Origin: Knoxdaviesia capensis
Lineage: Eukaryota > Ascomycota > Sordariomycetes > Microascales > Gondwanamycetaceae
Reading direction: 5' to 3'
Length of the DNA stretch: 64,000 nucleotides
NCBI GenBank assembly: GCA_001510575.1
Contig: LNGK01000003.1
Location: forward strand, 2,271,369-2,335,368
Part shown: piece by piece, positions 12,901 to 23,710 of the stretch
How the letters are laid out: the number at the start of each line of letters is the position of its first letter
Position numbering within the stretch: position 1 is the first letter of the stretch
The notes under the pieces: model-generated
Databases searched by the model: none
Told to the model about the DNA's origin: nothing
Seen by the model: the letters and a program-made list of their open reading frames with translations, nothing else
Translations under genes and position numbers: made by a program

Positions 12901-13366
12901 GCACGTCGGCCGGCGGGTCGACTGGATCCGCGAGTGGCCGGCCGACGCGGCTGTGCGAGTGCATGCGGAGGTCGAGGCGGCGGCCGGGACCGCGGTGGGA
13001 TCTTCTGAGGGTTCTGGGATCGCGCCGGTGGTGGTTCTGCAGACGTGCCCGTTCGTGCATGAAGGTACGTCAACGCGTCTTCTTCCCGAGCCGGCGGCCG
13101 CGGGAAGGACTTCGCGCATGGACATGGACCGCCACTCGGCGGACGACCAGCCGGTGCTGATCGGCCCCGACGGTGCTGGGATCCCGCGTGTGCACGGCCA
13201 CACAACCGTGGAGTACTCCGCAGAGGATTCCGATATCAACGCTCGATCTATGGACGGCGACCCGAGGGACAAATCCGCGGGAGACGGCCCCGCGGATATG
13301 GTCCCCAAGCGCGTGGCGGGCGTTTCTGCCACAGTTACAGCCTGCGAAGATTCAACCTGGGTGTGA
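9902..13366 (+). CDS. Glycine-rich-domain-protein (GRDP)-like protein
   Basis: Member of the GRDP/DUF1399-like family; molecular role unknown. Exons by my model: 9902-10009, 10249-10430 and 11740-13366, giving 638 aa. Family support is the twice-seen motif type DV-x-x-x-H-x-H-x-L-x-P-x-x-Y: DVAIALHAHLLSPFAF at residues 98-113, and VDLVWRAHRMRPASYHVWC near residue 465. LKFVETALLPLTG and IVWRYGMFLDVV precede the first motif, as in the family. The second half is very GC-rich, and the last 110 residues look disordered. The start is the least certain part: ATG 9902 follows an in-frame stop at 9884, so a further 5' exon is possible. Intron 1 is 239 nt and intron 2 is 1309 nt, far longer than others in the window because it holds a tandem tRNA-like repeat array. 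Confidence 0.75.
10587..11620 (+). repeat. Tandem array of three tRNA-derived SINE-like repeats in the GRDP-like intron
   Basis: Three same-orientation units of about 380-390 bp lie in the intron 10431-11739. Each begins near a CAGGAG(T/C)A(T/C)AC motif (10603, 10983, 11377) and has a pol III A-box-like TGG(C/T)CTAGCGG (10669, 11052, 11443). About 56 nt later comes a B-box-like GTTCGAGGG (10726, 11108, 11499). Shared downstream words include a GGACATC(C)GG stretch, a T-rich block and CCCCTATTCCA. Units 2 and 3 are closest in sequence; unit 3 lacks the distal half and unit 1 is the most diverged. The B-box-side stem does not pair as in a working tRNA, so these are tRNA-like heads of a SINE or duplicated SINE rather than tRNA genes. 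Confidence 0.75.
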
Positions 13367-13730
13367 GGAGTGAGGGAGGGACTCTGGGAAAAAGGTACTG
13401 GGAGGGTAAGTTACATAGCTTTAGGAGTATGTATGGAATAAACTGGATGGCTGTATGTTAGTCACAGTATCTTGATATAGTATACAGTATGCCCTGCATA
13501 CATCTGTCCATGCTCGTGCAAGAGACAAGGTAGCTGTGATGTTTCGCTGTGGTAGGGTTGGCTAGGGTTAGGTCGAGCTCCTGCCTGTGCATGTATTTCT
13601 GGCCCAAAGTGTTTGGCAAACACTCGTTCTCGCCTTTTCACTGTCTTCTTGTTTTTTCCCACCAACTTTACCAGAAACTCCCAGATTTGTCCCTTTCCTT
13701 CTCCATGATCATATCATAGCGACTGTCTAA
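13367..13730. other. Intergenic between the GRDP-like gene and USB1
   Basis: Contains telomere-like TAGGGTT and CTAGGGTTAGG at about 13553-13571, some 160-180 bases upstream of the USB1 start. A TTTTC-rich leader follows. No gene is seen. Confidence 0.55.
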
Positions 13731-14741
13731 ATGAGGCTCGTCGACTACACGTCCGATTCCTCCTCCGACGACGGCGACGACCACACCGGCGACGCCAGCC
13801 CCGCCACGGCCCGGCCCGGTCCGGAGACCCTGAAGCCAACGGCGCCGGCGACCACAGCAGCCGTACCAACAGGGGCAAGCAGCGAGAGTGCACTCCCGCC
13901 GCTGCCGCCCGCGTTCCACGATCTGTACACGTCGACAGTGCGCCGCAGCGTCGTCGACGACCCGAGTCTGCACGACGGGCGCACGCGGCACATCCCGCAC
14001 GTCGTCGGCAACTGGCCGTCGCACGTGTACATCGAGTGTACTGTCTCCGACCGTAGGATTCCCCCGCCGGCCGACGCAGCTAACTAACATTGGGGGGAAT
14101 GGGGGGAGGGGGGAGGACCCGCAAATCTAGGGCACCCGACCGCTGCGCAACACACGGCCCTCGCCGCCGTGGTCGCCGCCGCCACGCAGACCGCCCCGGG
14201 CGTGCAGAGCCTGCTGGCCAGCGACCTCGGCGCGCCGCAGCCGCTGCACATCAGCCTGTCGCAGCCGGTCGGCTTCACCACCGCGCAGAAGGCCCGCGCG
14301 CTGGCGGCCCTCGTCGGCGCGCTGCACGCCGCACACCCCGCGCCGGCCGTGTTCCGGATTGCCGGGCTGTCGTGGTTCCGCGCGCGCGCGCCGCAGCCCG
14401 GCAGGCCCGCCGCCGCGGCGGCGGCTGGCCGTGCGTTCCTCGTGCTGAACGTCGTCGCGGCGCCCGCCGGCTCGCTGGCCGCCCTGCTGGCCGCGTGCAA
14501 CGAGGCCGTGGGCGCGTTTGGCCAGCCGCCGCTGTACGCGCATGACGGCGCCGGCGAGAGCGCGTTCCATGTGTCGGTGGCGTGGACGTTGCGGGCGCTC
14601 CCGGACTCCGCGGACGCGGACGCCGCGCGGGTACTGGATGATGTGGAGGCTGCCAGGGGCGTGCGTGCGTGGGAGGTGCCGGTTACGGGGGTCAAAGTCA
14701 AGATTGGGAATGTGGTCACGCATGTGGCGTTGCGGGGATGA
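13731..14741 (+). CDS. USB1: U6 snRNA phosphodiesterase Usb1
   Basis: 3'-5' RNA exonuclease of the 2H phosphodiesterase superfamily that trims the oligo(U) tail of U6 snRNA in the nucleus. Exons 13731-14037 and 14131-14741 (intron 93 nt, CTAAC at 14081) give 305 aa. Splicing creates VYIEWHPTAAQH from a codon split across the intron. The two catalytic HxS motifs are H142-I-S144 (LHISLS) and H249-V-S251 (FHVSVAWT). The family's C-terminal VKVKIGNVVTHV block is intact. The N-terminus opens with an acidic Ser/Asp stretch (SDSSSDDGDD), as in fungal Usb1. The coding region is extremely GC-rich with Ala-rich insertions near residues 190-200. Same strand as the preceding gene but separately promoted. 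Confidence 0.88.
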
Positions 14742-15150
14742 TGGCGCGATATTGAAATACGGAGCTTCAGATGCTGGCGCACGATTCGTGAGCTGTTAGC
14801 TTATCGATCATCCATCTCTACGACGCTCGTGAACACGCAGCACAAGCAAGGCCATGGAATACGCGAGAGAACAACGAAAATCTTCAAAGTTGATAAGATA
14901 CCCCTCCAAACGCCGGTCCCAAACAAACTAGAAAAAGGTTATTGCTAACGCCGGCCTCCCGTCAAAAAGAGGATGGATGTATATGATCCCAGTACCCGGA
15001 TGAAATGCAAACAAACAGACTGGACAGAAAAGGAAAACGCTGCGGTGGACAGGGCGTCACTCTTGAACGCTATTACCCATTTTGAAAAACCAGAAAACAG
15101 AGAAAACACACTTGGGAATCCAAAATACACAGCCGAGACTCGTCTCTATC
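14742..15150. other. Convergent intergenic region, USB1 and ERO1 3' ends
   Basis: USB1 runs in from the left and ERO1 from the right, so this holds two 3' UTRs. Only short spurious open frames are present. Confidence 0.6.
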
Positions 15151-17053
15151 TCACAGCTCGTCCTTTGAGGGGAAGTTGAATCTCCAGTTGCGCGGAGCGA
15201 CCGGCAGCCCGACGTAGAATTGGTAGAAGCGCGCCAGTTCGGAGGAGATGATGTTCCAGCTGGAGATATCAGAGAAATCACGCGAGACAGGTTAGAATCA
15301 GCCAAACTAAGGAGAAAGAAAGAAAAGAAGAAAAAACTCACGAGGTCTTCGGCATGGCAATCCACGACTGGATCACCTTGACAAACGCCTTCTGCACCTT
15401 GTCAAACTCCATATCAAAGTCATCCCGCAGAGTGCGCTGGCTGGCCGGCTTGAACCGCGGCGGCGGAACCTCGTTGGTGGCCTCGACGTCCGGGTCCTCC
15501 TCCATCTGCTCCTCGACAACCACCACGACCTCCTCAACCTCGATGGCCTGGCTTGCGTTCGGCGGCACCGGGACGGCAGTCTCGGGCACCGCGCTGTCGC
15601 GCTCTTCGATCATGCGGCGGAACTCATTGACGGCGTGCAGCGACGAGCTGATGCGCGCATACGTGTTGAACAACGCAACCACTTCGGTGCGCTTGAGCCG
15701 CGGGGGGTCGACCGACGCGTTGTTGTCGAGCTCGAACAGCACTTTCAGCGCGGTGCCGTAGCCGGCCGTCTGCAGCTTGCCCCACAGCCGGCACTTGTCG
15801 CAGCCGACGCAGTCCATCACGCGGCTGACGTTGCGGAAGCGGTTGCGGAAGTCCTCCTTCAGCGACGGGCCCTCGCCGTTCTTGAACATCAGGCTCTCGT
15901 CGAAGATCTCCCGCACGCTGGCGGCTCCATCGGTCACGCTGCGCACCTTGCTGCGCGTCTCGGCGTCGCCGACGCTGTCGCCCGTGCAGAAGGTGTAGTC
16001 GGGCGACTGCAGGTACGAGCCCAGCTTCGCCACGGCGCGCGTCACCAGCGCGTAGTTGAAGTACAGGTTGCTGATGCGGTCGGGGAACCTGTGCAGCCGC
16101 TCCTCGTAGCACGCCAGGTTGCGCGACCACTCGCCGCTGGTCTGGTTGAAGTAGTCCCAGCACAGGTGGGTGTTGATGCTGGCGTGCATGCCGGAGATCA
16201 CACGGTAGAACACGCGCTTCTCCAGGCACTCGTCTTCCGGCACCAGCGACGCCTCCGGCACCTTTTCGGCGGCCTGCTGCACCACCTGCTTGAACGCCAG
16301 AGCCAGAGGCTGCTCGTGCGACTGCCCGACGCCGGCCGAGAGCGGGAACGAACTCCGCTGGAAGCAGTTCTCCCGGTATATCGCATTCCACACCTGGTTG
16401 GCCCCGGCGCCGGCGTATCCGGTAAAGCGCTCGGGATTGCGCAGCAAACTGACGTAGTCGCCTTCGCTGGCATTGCTCTCGTCGTCGGGGACACAGTAGT
16501 CGCGGTCGTCAACGTCATCGTCGTACTCCACCACACAGCTCTCGCCAACATCGTCACCGAGGTGGCCTTGAAGAGGCTTCTGCGGCCGTTCTTTTTGTTG
16601 TTGCCGCCCCGGGTGGGTGGCTACCGGACCTTCCAGCTTGCCCAGCTCCTTTGCGCGCCACACCTCGGGAATGTCCTTCTCGTCGTCGAGCGTTTCGACG
16701 GCGCAGGCGATGTTTCCACACACGCCACTATCGTCGTTCCAGAAGGGGCAGGTCTTGTGGAACAGGTTCAACCGGTAGTAGGAGAAGTAGTCGGTGGTGC
16801 GGGTGAGGTCGTCGACAACGGGCTTGAGTCGGTCGTTGAGCTGGTCGAGGGTGGAATATGAGGCGCATGCATCCGAGACAATTGCGCCGGGCGAGATCTG
16901 ATATATAACCGGGTTAGTTTCACGGGAGGGGAGAGCGGCTTCCGGAACCGAAGACGAGCCGAACGGGACGTCAACGGCCCGGCAAAGGATGACGGCATGA
17001 GAAACAGAAAGAACAGAAAGAAGAAGAGAAGAAAGAGCGTACGGCGCAGTCAT
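15151..17053 (-). CDS. ERO1: ER oxidoreductin 1 with C-terminal KDEL
   Basis: FAD-dependent thiol oxidase that reoxidises protein disulfide isomerase in the ER lumen. Exons, complement of 15342-17053 and 15151-15259 (intron 82 nt), give 606 aa. I chose the ATG at 17053 because it starts a good signal peptide (MTAPYALSSLLLSVLSVSHA); an in-frame codon at 17107 would bury it. The shuttle pair is C112-x4-C117 (VCGNIAC) and the active site is C415-V-G-C418-D-K-C421. The family region after it (RLWGKLQTAGYGTALKVLFE, 20 residues) is intact. Two acidic/Gln-rich inserts lie at about residues 150-190 and 490-530. The short second exon encodes WNIISSELARFYQFY and ends FPSKDEL-stop, a textbook ER retrieval signal. 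It is convergent with USB1. Confidence 0.93.
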
Positions 17054-18759
17054 CTTGAGAAACTGAACATTGAACAGGAACAGTCCACAGAGGAAGCAAG
17101 GAAACAAGAAGCCGGCTTAGGTGGAACGGCTTCATGGTCCAAAGATGTGAGTGGGGGGGGGGAAGCCCGCTTTATAAGGAACCTCGGACGATGTACCGGG
17201 CCAGAAATTAAAAATCAACGCTGGATAAAATCGAGATTGCGCTGGGTGAGGGGATCGAGTCAGGAAGGCCAAGGAGCGGTAACTAAGAGCGAACTGGCCA
17301 GATAATGGTTATGGAGCAAGCTACAAGCATCAATAAAAACCAAAAAGGCCCGGGGGGGGACTATTGGGGGTGGTATTAAACAGAGGCACGGGTTAGAGTG
17401 GCATTGATTGAGTGGGAAGAGAGAAAAAGACGATGCGGAGCGGAGACCGTCAATAAGAGAGTGTTTCGACTATGGCTGATCGGTGGGTGATCTGCAACAG
17501 AACAGACGAAGTCTCTGATAACCCGTTATTCAGACACTTTCCACAATGGAATCACCGACGTCATGTAAGGGAGAAAATGAGGGGGCTTTGTTTGCTTAGA
17601 AGAAAGAAAAAAAAAACGAGGGAGGAAAAGTGATTAGAAGAGGAAGAAGAATTCCAGTCGTGATGATGGAAAAAGTCCAGATGCAAGTGTGGCACTTTTT
17701 GTATCAGACTGGTAGGGAAGGCGCTGAAAATTAGTGACGTTCGAGCCTGCCAGAAACGACAATGTGGCCCGAACATAATCGAAAAATCAGGAGAGTATAG
17801 GGCCATTTTTGATTAGTCAAGAGCGGCCACATGTCGACGGCCGCAGACCACAAGTGTCCGTACGCTCCATCAAGGTATCTGCAGTGTCTTGTCGCTCGGT
17901 TTTGGGTCTCGTGGGCAGATACATTTGGCCCTCCGGAGGGCATTTCAAAAGTCCGCCGAGTTGTCTAGTGGCGGTATGTTTAGGGTTAGGGCTGGTCATT
18001 CTATTTTATTTTTGGCAGGTGTAACATGATATTTATCGAAAGACCAGCCGATTCATGCATCTTAAACCTTATCTACAGTGCAACATGACCGCAAGACCGA
18101 ATCTGGTGGTGAAGCTGGGCTACCGGATTGCGCCTTCAATTACCAATCCAGGTGTTGCCAGAACACGAGGAAAACGCCACTCCGCTCCGGCGTTGGATCC
18201 GACCTTCACACACGTCTCACCACTGTTCAACCACGTTTCTCTTTGCCCCTTGGCTCGCACCGGCAAACACACTTGCTAGACACGGACGACACCCGAGCTT
18301 AGACCGCAGCCTTGACTACGTGCACATTCACACATGATAGCTTCGCACCCATAAGAACATAGACCCCTCCGGCGACCGGAGACCATGAAGAAGACTGGAA
18401 CAACTGATTTCTGGCCAGTTTGCTAATCGTCAAAACGGAGCAGGAGAGAGACGTGACGTGAGACTAAAATACATGAAGACACCGAAGAATAAGGAGAGAA
18501 AACAGAAGAGATAAAAAAACGCCAACCGGAGCAAAGAAAAAAAAAAGAACAGACGCAGAACGAGAGCTATTGGTGGATGGCTAACCCTTCCACACTTCTG
18601 AGAGATATCATTTTTTGGTGGTAAACTTTGCTTGTCTACAGACCAAAACCTGCCGGGGAACGGCTGACCGAAACGGAGACGGGAGACGAGACGCGTCTCG
18701 TCCCTTCCGGACAGCCTCCCATCTCGCTATTTGCTTCTCCTTTTCGCTCACATCTCTCT
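17054..18759. other. Intergenic: ERO1 upstream region and CKS1 downstream region
   Basis: About 1.7 kb with no supported gene. Noted: an ACGTCAT palindrome-like element near 17548-17556, a perfect two-unit TTAGGGTTAGGG at 17980-17991, and A-rich sequence near 18480-18550. Both flanking genes point left, so the left part should be the ERO1 promoter and the right end the CKS1 3' UTR. Confidence 0.5.
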
Positions 18760-19432
18760 TTACTGGGGAGGGACGTAGTTACGAGGGCGCCTGCAGCGGA
18801 AGTGGGTGTGTGATGTTAGCCATTGGTCCCGCTAGAAGATCGAAAAGGAAACGCAAGGGAGGATTAACCCCAACAGGGCGGATCGGAAACGTACTTGAAT
18901 AGCAGAATATGCGGCTCAGGCTCATGGACCTCGTAATGCTCCCATCCCAGGCTCTGTACAATGGCGCAAAAAAAGAACAAGTTAGACAACGAACACATAC
19001 CACCGAGACCACCAACATCAACCACCGAAGGAAACTTACCTGGGTGATGCCCAGCGCGCGCCATTCCTCTTCCCACAGGAGCTTCAGGGTTCCCTTCTTA
19101 TTGTCAAGGTATTCCTTGGGGATGGCCTTTAGCATCGCCTTGGGCAGCTGGACGTGGCGGTACTCGTACTCGTCATCCGAGTATCTGTAGGAGGGGCAAG
19201 AAAACGGCAGCCGATGCCAGTTAGCCATTGCCGACCAAAGCGGGGTTTCAGAACCCCTCAATAGCGAGACTCTCAAAGCAATCCTCAAATGGCACTCCAT
19301 CCAGTCCACAGATTGGGCATACCTCGCAGAGTAGTGGATCGCCTCAATGAACTCCTCCAGACGCGCCCGCTCGTCGTCAGTGAGGGGCCGGGGGAACTTG
19401 TTCCGGCGCTTCGTGTCAATTCCGAGAGACAT
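18760..19432 (-). CDS. CKS1: Cyclin-dependent kinase regulatory subunit Cks1
   Basis: Small adaptor that binds the cell-cycle CDK and recruits phosphorylated substrates. Four exons on the complement, 19323-19432, 19040-19184, 18895-18953 and 18760-18790, give 114 aa. The splice joints rebuild the family core: IHYSARYSDDEYEYRHVQLP across intron 1, GITQSLGWEHYEVHEPEPH across intron 2, and LLFKRPRNYVPPQ-stop across intron 3. The HEPEPHILLF strand-exchange segment is present. The final coding exon is only 31 nt; without it translation would run on into VSDPPCWG, so the extra exon is well supported. Intron 3 has a CTAAC branch site. Introns make up roughly half of the gene. Unlike some filamentous relatives there is no long Gln-rich tail. 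Confidence 0.92.
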
Positions 19433-21033
19433 CGTGATGGGAGAGTTGTCGGCGTAGACTCGTAGAGAAAAGAAAAAGAGGGTGGTGTTAAAAACGCTTC
19501 GGGGTTTCGCGAGAGGGGCTTCCGAGGAGGGGTTGTCCGATGTCGCGTGTCTTGTGCGTGGTCGCGCGTCTGGGTGCGAGATTGAAGGGATCGCTAAACA
19601 GGAGGGGCTGGCTGGAGCAGTGGTGAAATTTAAGTTGCAATGGGGGAAAAAGAAGAAGAGATATTTAGAGCAAAAGAAAAGAAGCAATGTTATATAGCTA
19701 GGCAGGTGAAGATGTTCTTAGAGATCTATCGTAGGTACTATGGTAGGTGGAAAAATTAGTACGTGATAGACGAGGGAACTTGGTGATGCAGTAGAAGAGC
19801 GTGCTGGTGATAAAGGTGGAAGAGAAGAGATAGAGAGGCACGAAGAAGAACAAGAAGAGCTTCACAGCATACATACATTTGCCAGCAGAATAGACAAAAA
19901 AAAGGGTCTACTCGTAGAAGGAAGAGTAGAAAAATTCGGATCTCTTTGTGAAGCTTGTTTATTTCAAGGAATAAATCGCAGGACTTGTTATTTACCTTTT
20001 TTCCTTTTACCCCCCCAGTCTCTTCTGATAAAGGCCACGCCAGGATAACCGGGGTCTAACCCTAGTACCCCTCGGGCTTAACCCTAGACCAGACATCTGC
20101 AAACCCTAAAGTCAAGTCAAAATCACAGCTCCAAGGGTTGTACCCTAAATCCGCAGAATAACCCCGAGATTAGCCAGAATCACCAGTGAATCAGAAGGAC
20201 AAAAATGGAAGGAGTGGTCAAAGTCCCTAAAAAAGCAAGTCTCAAATGTATGTGTGTCACATAGAAAAGGAACATGGCTCATGCTCTTTTTGGGCTGTAT
20301 TTTTTGACACTCAGCAAAAAACCAGCAGGCTAGAAAAAGACATCCAAAAAAAAAAGAAAACAGAGAAAAAAATCCAATGCAGCAAGAGAAGCCAAACTCT
20401 CCCAAAACAGTCAATCGTTTCCTTTTTCCTTCCTATTTATTTTTCCTCCTCTCTCGACACAACATTGTTCTTCCCAAATGCCTCTCGTCCCCCCTCTCTT
20501 GACCTTTTCCTTCGACTTTTCTTTTTTCCCTCGTTCACACCTTCTTCTTGCTCCCACCCCACACTTTTTTGCCAATCTTATCTTGCAGGTCTGGCGATAG
20601 CAAGTAAGTACAGCTTCAGCGTCGTTTGTGGATCAATCAGATCGAGATATCTGCCTTTTTATCGGGCATATACAGGGCTATGGATTGTGCTCTGACTGAC
20701 TTTGACTATGTTGTATGTTAGGGAACGGCCTTTGTTCGAGTTCTTAGAGCTTTTCGAGTCCAGCCAAGCTTGGTGATAAGGTAAGTTCTATTCCCACTTT
20801 TTGCATTCTAGAAGAGGGGAGAGAGGCTGGCTTGTCTTCGTGATGTCTCTTGGCTGGCCTTTTGGTGCTGGTGCATTAACTAACCGGTGTAACTTCGCTG
20901 AAGAGCTATCTTTCTAGTGCTGAAGCAAACGAACTGTTGAAGGTTTTAGGGGGCCAAAGCTCAAGAATCTGGCTGTTCAGAAACAATTAACCCAGACTGG
21001 GAAGGCCTATTGGGCCAAGTCTAAGCCGGCAAG
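19433..21033. other. Divergent intergenic region between CKS1 and RSC4
   Basis: Telomere-like motifs cluster at about 20056-20065, 20079-20086 and 20101-20108. From 20410 onward the plus strand is pyrimidine-rich (RSC4 leader). A possible untranslated exon with ...TTAG acceptor near 20721 and GTAAGT donor near 20781 lies upstream of RSC4. I see no coding gene. Confidence 0.5.
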
Positions 21034-23710
21034 ATGGCTGGCGGAAGAAAGGTAAGGGAGGCCACTGCACCCCAAAAAAACACCCGGGATTACTGAATGA
21101 ACTAGGGGTGAAAATAATTCTAATTCTATTTTCTTTTTTGTTCTCCGAATTGACAGAAAAAGGCGGCGGCGAAAGAACCAGAATCAACGATTGAACTTGG
21201 CCTCTTGTGCCTTTCTATGCTTAAGAAGCTTTCATCGAAGTCGTAAGTCATTTTCGCCTAGTTCCTGTCTTGAGTGCTGTTTCTGCTGCTGGAATCAACA
21301 CACGCGCGCATGTGGCTGGAATATTGACAAGTTCAATCTTCATCCATCAAAAAACCACAGTGGTCAAAGTTTCCTCCCAATCTTCAACGACGTGCCATCG
21401 AAGGCGAAAAACCCGAAATACCACGCCAAAATCAAACTTCCCATCTCTTTTGCTTCAATCGAGAAGAAGCTCGTCGACGGCGAATACGAGAATCTTTCGG
21501 AAGTCGAGGGTGACCTCAAGCGGCTGGTGCTGAATGTGAAGGAGCTGTTCCCCCGTAATTCGCGAGGTTATCGAGACGCCGAGCGCCTGCGAAAGGCTGT
21601 GAGTAACTTCATGACGAAGAACAACCCTGCCTACAGCCGGCGCGGCCACGTCGTGCCGCCGACGGCGATCCCGGCGGACTCGGACGAAGATGAGCGTGAA
21701 GTCGACGATGAAGAGATGGCTGATGCGGCTGATGACGCCGAAGCAACGCCGGAAAGTGGTGATGAGGGCGACGCGATGGAGGTTGATGACGATGGTGAAG
21801 CGGGTGCGGCCAAGGAAGACGACGACGGCGACGACGAGGATGAGGAGGAAGATGGCGACGATGCGGACGAAGACGAAGACGACGCGCAAGACACGAACAT
21901 GGCCGGTGGCGGCGCCGCGACCACGCGCGGCGGCCGCAACGGCAAGGTCGCCAAGTCGGTGGCCAACACCGTGGAGAGCGACAAGTCTGCCGCCGACACC
22001 GAGGCCGACGCCAAGCCGCCGACCGTTATTCTGAGAAGCCGCCGCTCGACCGTGTCCCGGCCCCTCACGCCGCAGAAGACGCGCTCGTCGACGCGCGGCG
22101 CGTCGCAGTCTAAGACCCCCGCCGCGAAGCCGTCCACCCCGACCCCCGCGCCCACTGCTGGCTCTGATGCCCAGTTCGAGAATACCGGATACGCGGGCCT
22201 GAGCTTCCAGGATGCTCAGGACAAGATCATTGAAGAGATGCTCCGCAAGACGGAAAAGGAGTATGTTCCATTCGACTGTTGCTGTTGTCTCTTGGCACGT
22301 GAGTTGCACAATACTAACGACAAGGCTTTTTGTTTTGTTTTTTGTTGCCTCCTATCTAGCTACGAGGGACAGTACTTCGAGGCGTTCATCAACCTTCCAC
22401 CGCGCGAGCTGAAGGATTACTACCAAGTTATTGCGGAGCCGCTTTCCATCAAGAAGCTCCAGAAGCTGGTCCGCGGCGTCCAGGGCCGCAAGGTTGTCAC
22501 CGGACAGACTCCGTTCAAGACATGGCGAGCCTTCGAGGAAAAAGCAAGCCTGTTGTGGAGCAACGCATATTACTACAACGAGGAGGGCAGTGAGATTTAC
22601 GAACTTGCTAAGGACTTGGAGGTATGCATAAGACGCTGCTCCCCATCGTTCACGCCTGCAAAAAACCCCCCTGTCTGGGTATCTAACCGTTCATGCTCTT
22701 CTCCTTAGGATTTCTTCAAAGCCCAACTCAAGGAGGCCAAGGCGGTTGTGCCCGAGCCGGGTCCGGCGCCCAAGGTTGTTCTTAAGGGACGCAACTCGAT
22801 GGCGGCGACCCCGAGCTCTAAGATCATCCTTCACTCGGGCTCGGCTCGTGGCAAGTCGGACGATGTCGCCGATGATGTCGTCTCGATCAAGCGCAACGGC
22901 TCCCAACCTACCGAGGCTGCCCCGCCCGCCAATGGCACGCCATCCGCCAAGAACGGTGTCGCGGCCGAGGCCAACGGCCCGGTTACCTCTCGCGCTGGTA
23001 GTGCAGCGGCGGCGGGCACCCCGGCCAACGGCGTGGCCAAGTCTCCGGCTGCCGAGGAAGCGGCCGCTGAAGCTGCCCCTGCCGCTACGGCTCCTGCACC
23101 CGCTGCTGTGGAAGCCCCTGCCGCTGTGCCTGTCGAAGTCCAGCCTGTGGTTCCCACTGTTGTCGAGCCCAAGCCGCTGATTCCCATCCGTCTCACGAGA
23201 TATCCTGGCAAAGGTATGAGTGCTGATCTGACCATGAAAATGCTGTGGGTTCCTTTTTCTAACGGGCAATATTCTCTCACAACTCTAGGTGTCGCCGATG
23301 CGATAATTCAGCAGCTGATGCTGCGGGTGTACCCGGTGGGAAGCAACTACCCGATTGTTATCACGGCCAGCCCGCACGAGACGGAGATGCGCCGTAGCTT
23401 TGCCTACCACATCTCCGGAGAGTGCATTGGACAGAAGATCGGCATCTACCCCCGCCTGCACCCCGACCTCTTCACGAACCGCTTCGTGCGGTGGCACATC
23501 TTCGCCGATCGCCAGCTGCTCGACCCGGTGGCCACGCAGGATCCGCCGCTCGAGCCGGTGTTTGAAGCCGTGCTGCACCAAGGCGTCAACGTCATCGAGG
23601 TGCACTACGTTGCCGGCCCGGTCCAGGGCACGCAGTTCCCCGATGGTGCACGCTACGAAGTTGAAGTGTTCACCATGCACCTCAACGTCCTTGGCCAGGC
23701 GATAACGTAG
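21034..23710 (+). CDS. RSC4: RSC4-type tandem bromodomain subunit of the RSC chromatin remodeller
   Basis: Nuclear chromatin-remodelling subunit that reads acetylated histones. Six exons: 21034-21051, 21157-21242, 21361-22260, 22360-22621, 22709-23213 and 23289-23710, giving 730 aa. Bromodomain 1 is about residues 20-125 (FLPIFNDVPSKAKNPKYHAK, then FASIEKKLVDGEYENLSEVE). A long acidic Asp/Glu tract and a basic Thr/Ser/Pro linker occupy about 140-320. Bromodomain 2 is about 335-440 (YFEAFINLPPRELKDYYQVI, then LWSNAYYYNEEGSEIYELA). After an Ala/Pro-rich linker, the C-terminal 150 residues (DAIIQQLMLRV to VFTMHLNVL) match the domain found at the end of Rsc4 orthologues. No BAH domain is visible, which argues against Rsc1/Rsc2. 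The 6-residue first exon is the least certain element. Two introns (22261-22359, 23214-23288) are multiples of three and stop-free. Confidence 0.8.

Noticed and set aside
15635..16861. 408-codon plus-strand open frame opposite ERO1
   Set aside because: Shadow of ERO1; His/Val/Ala-rich translation typical of antisense GC-rich frames.
17053..17107. Upstream start for ERO1 at 17107
   Set aside because: It would place 18 residues before the signal peptide; the ATG at 17053 gives a proper one.
17548..17556. ACGTCAT as an unfolded-protein-response element for ERO1
   Set aside because: It does not match a specific fungal UPRE well enough and is about 500 bases upstream; a single short match is weak.
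21034..23710. Rsc1/Rsc2 rather than Rsc4
   Set aside because: No BAH domain or AT-hook is visible, and the C-terminal 150 residues fit the Rsc4-type domain.
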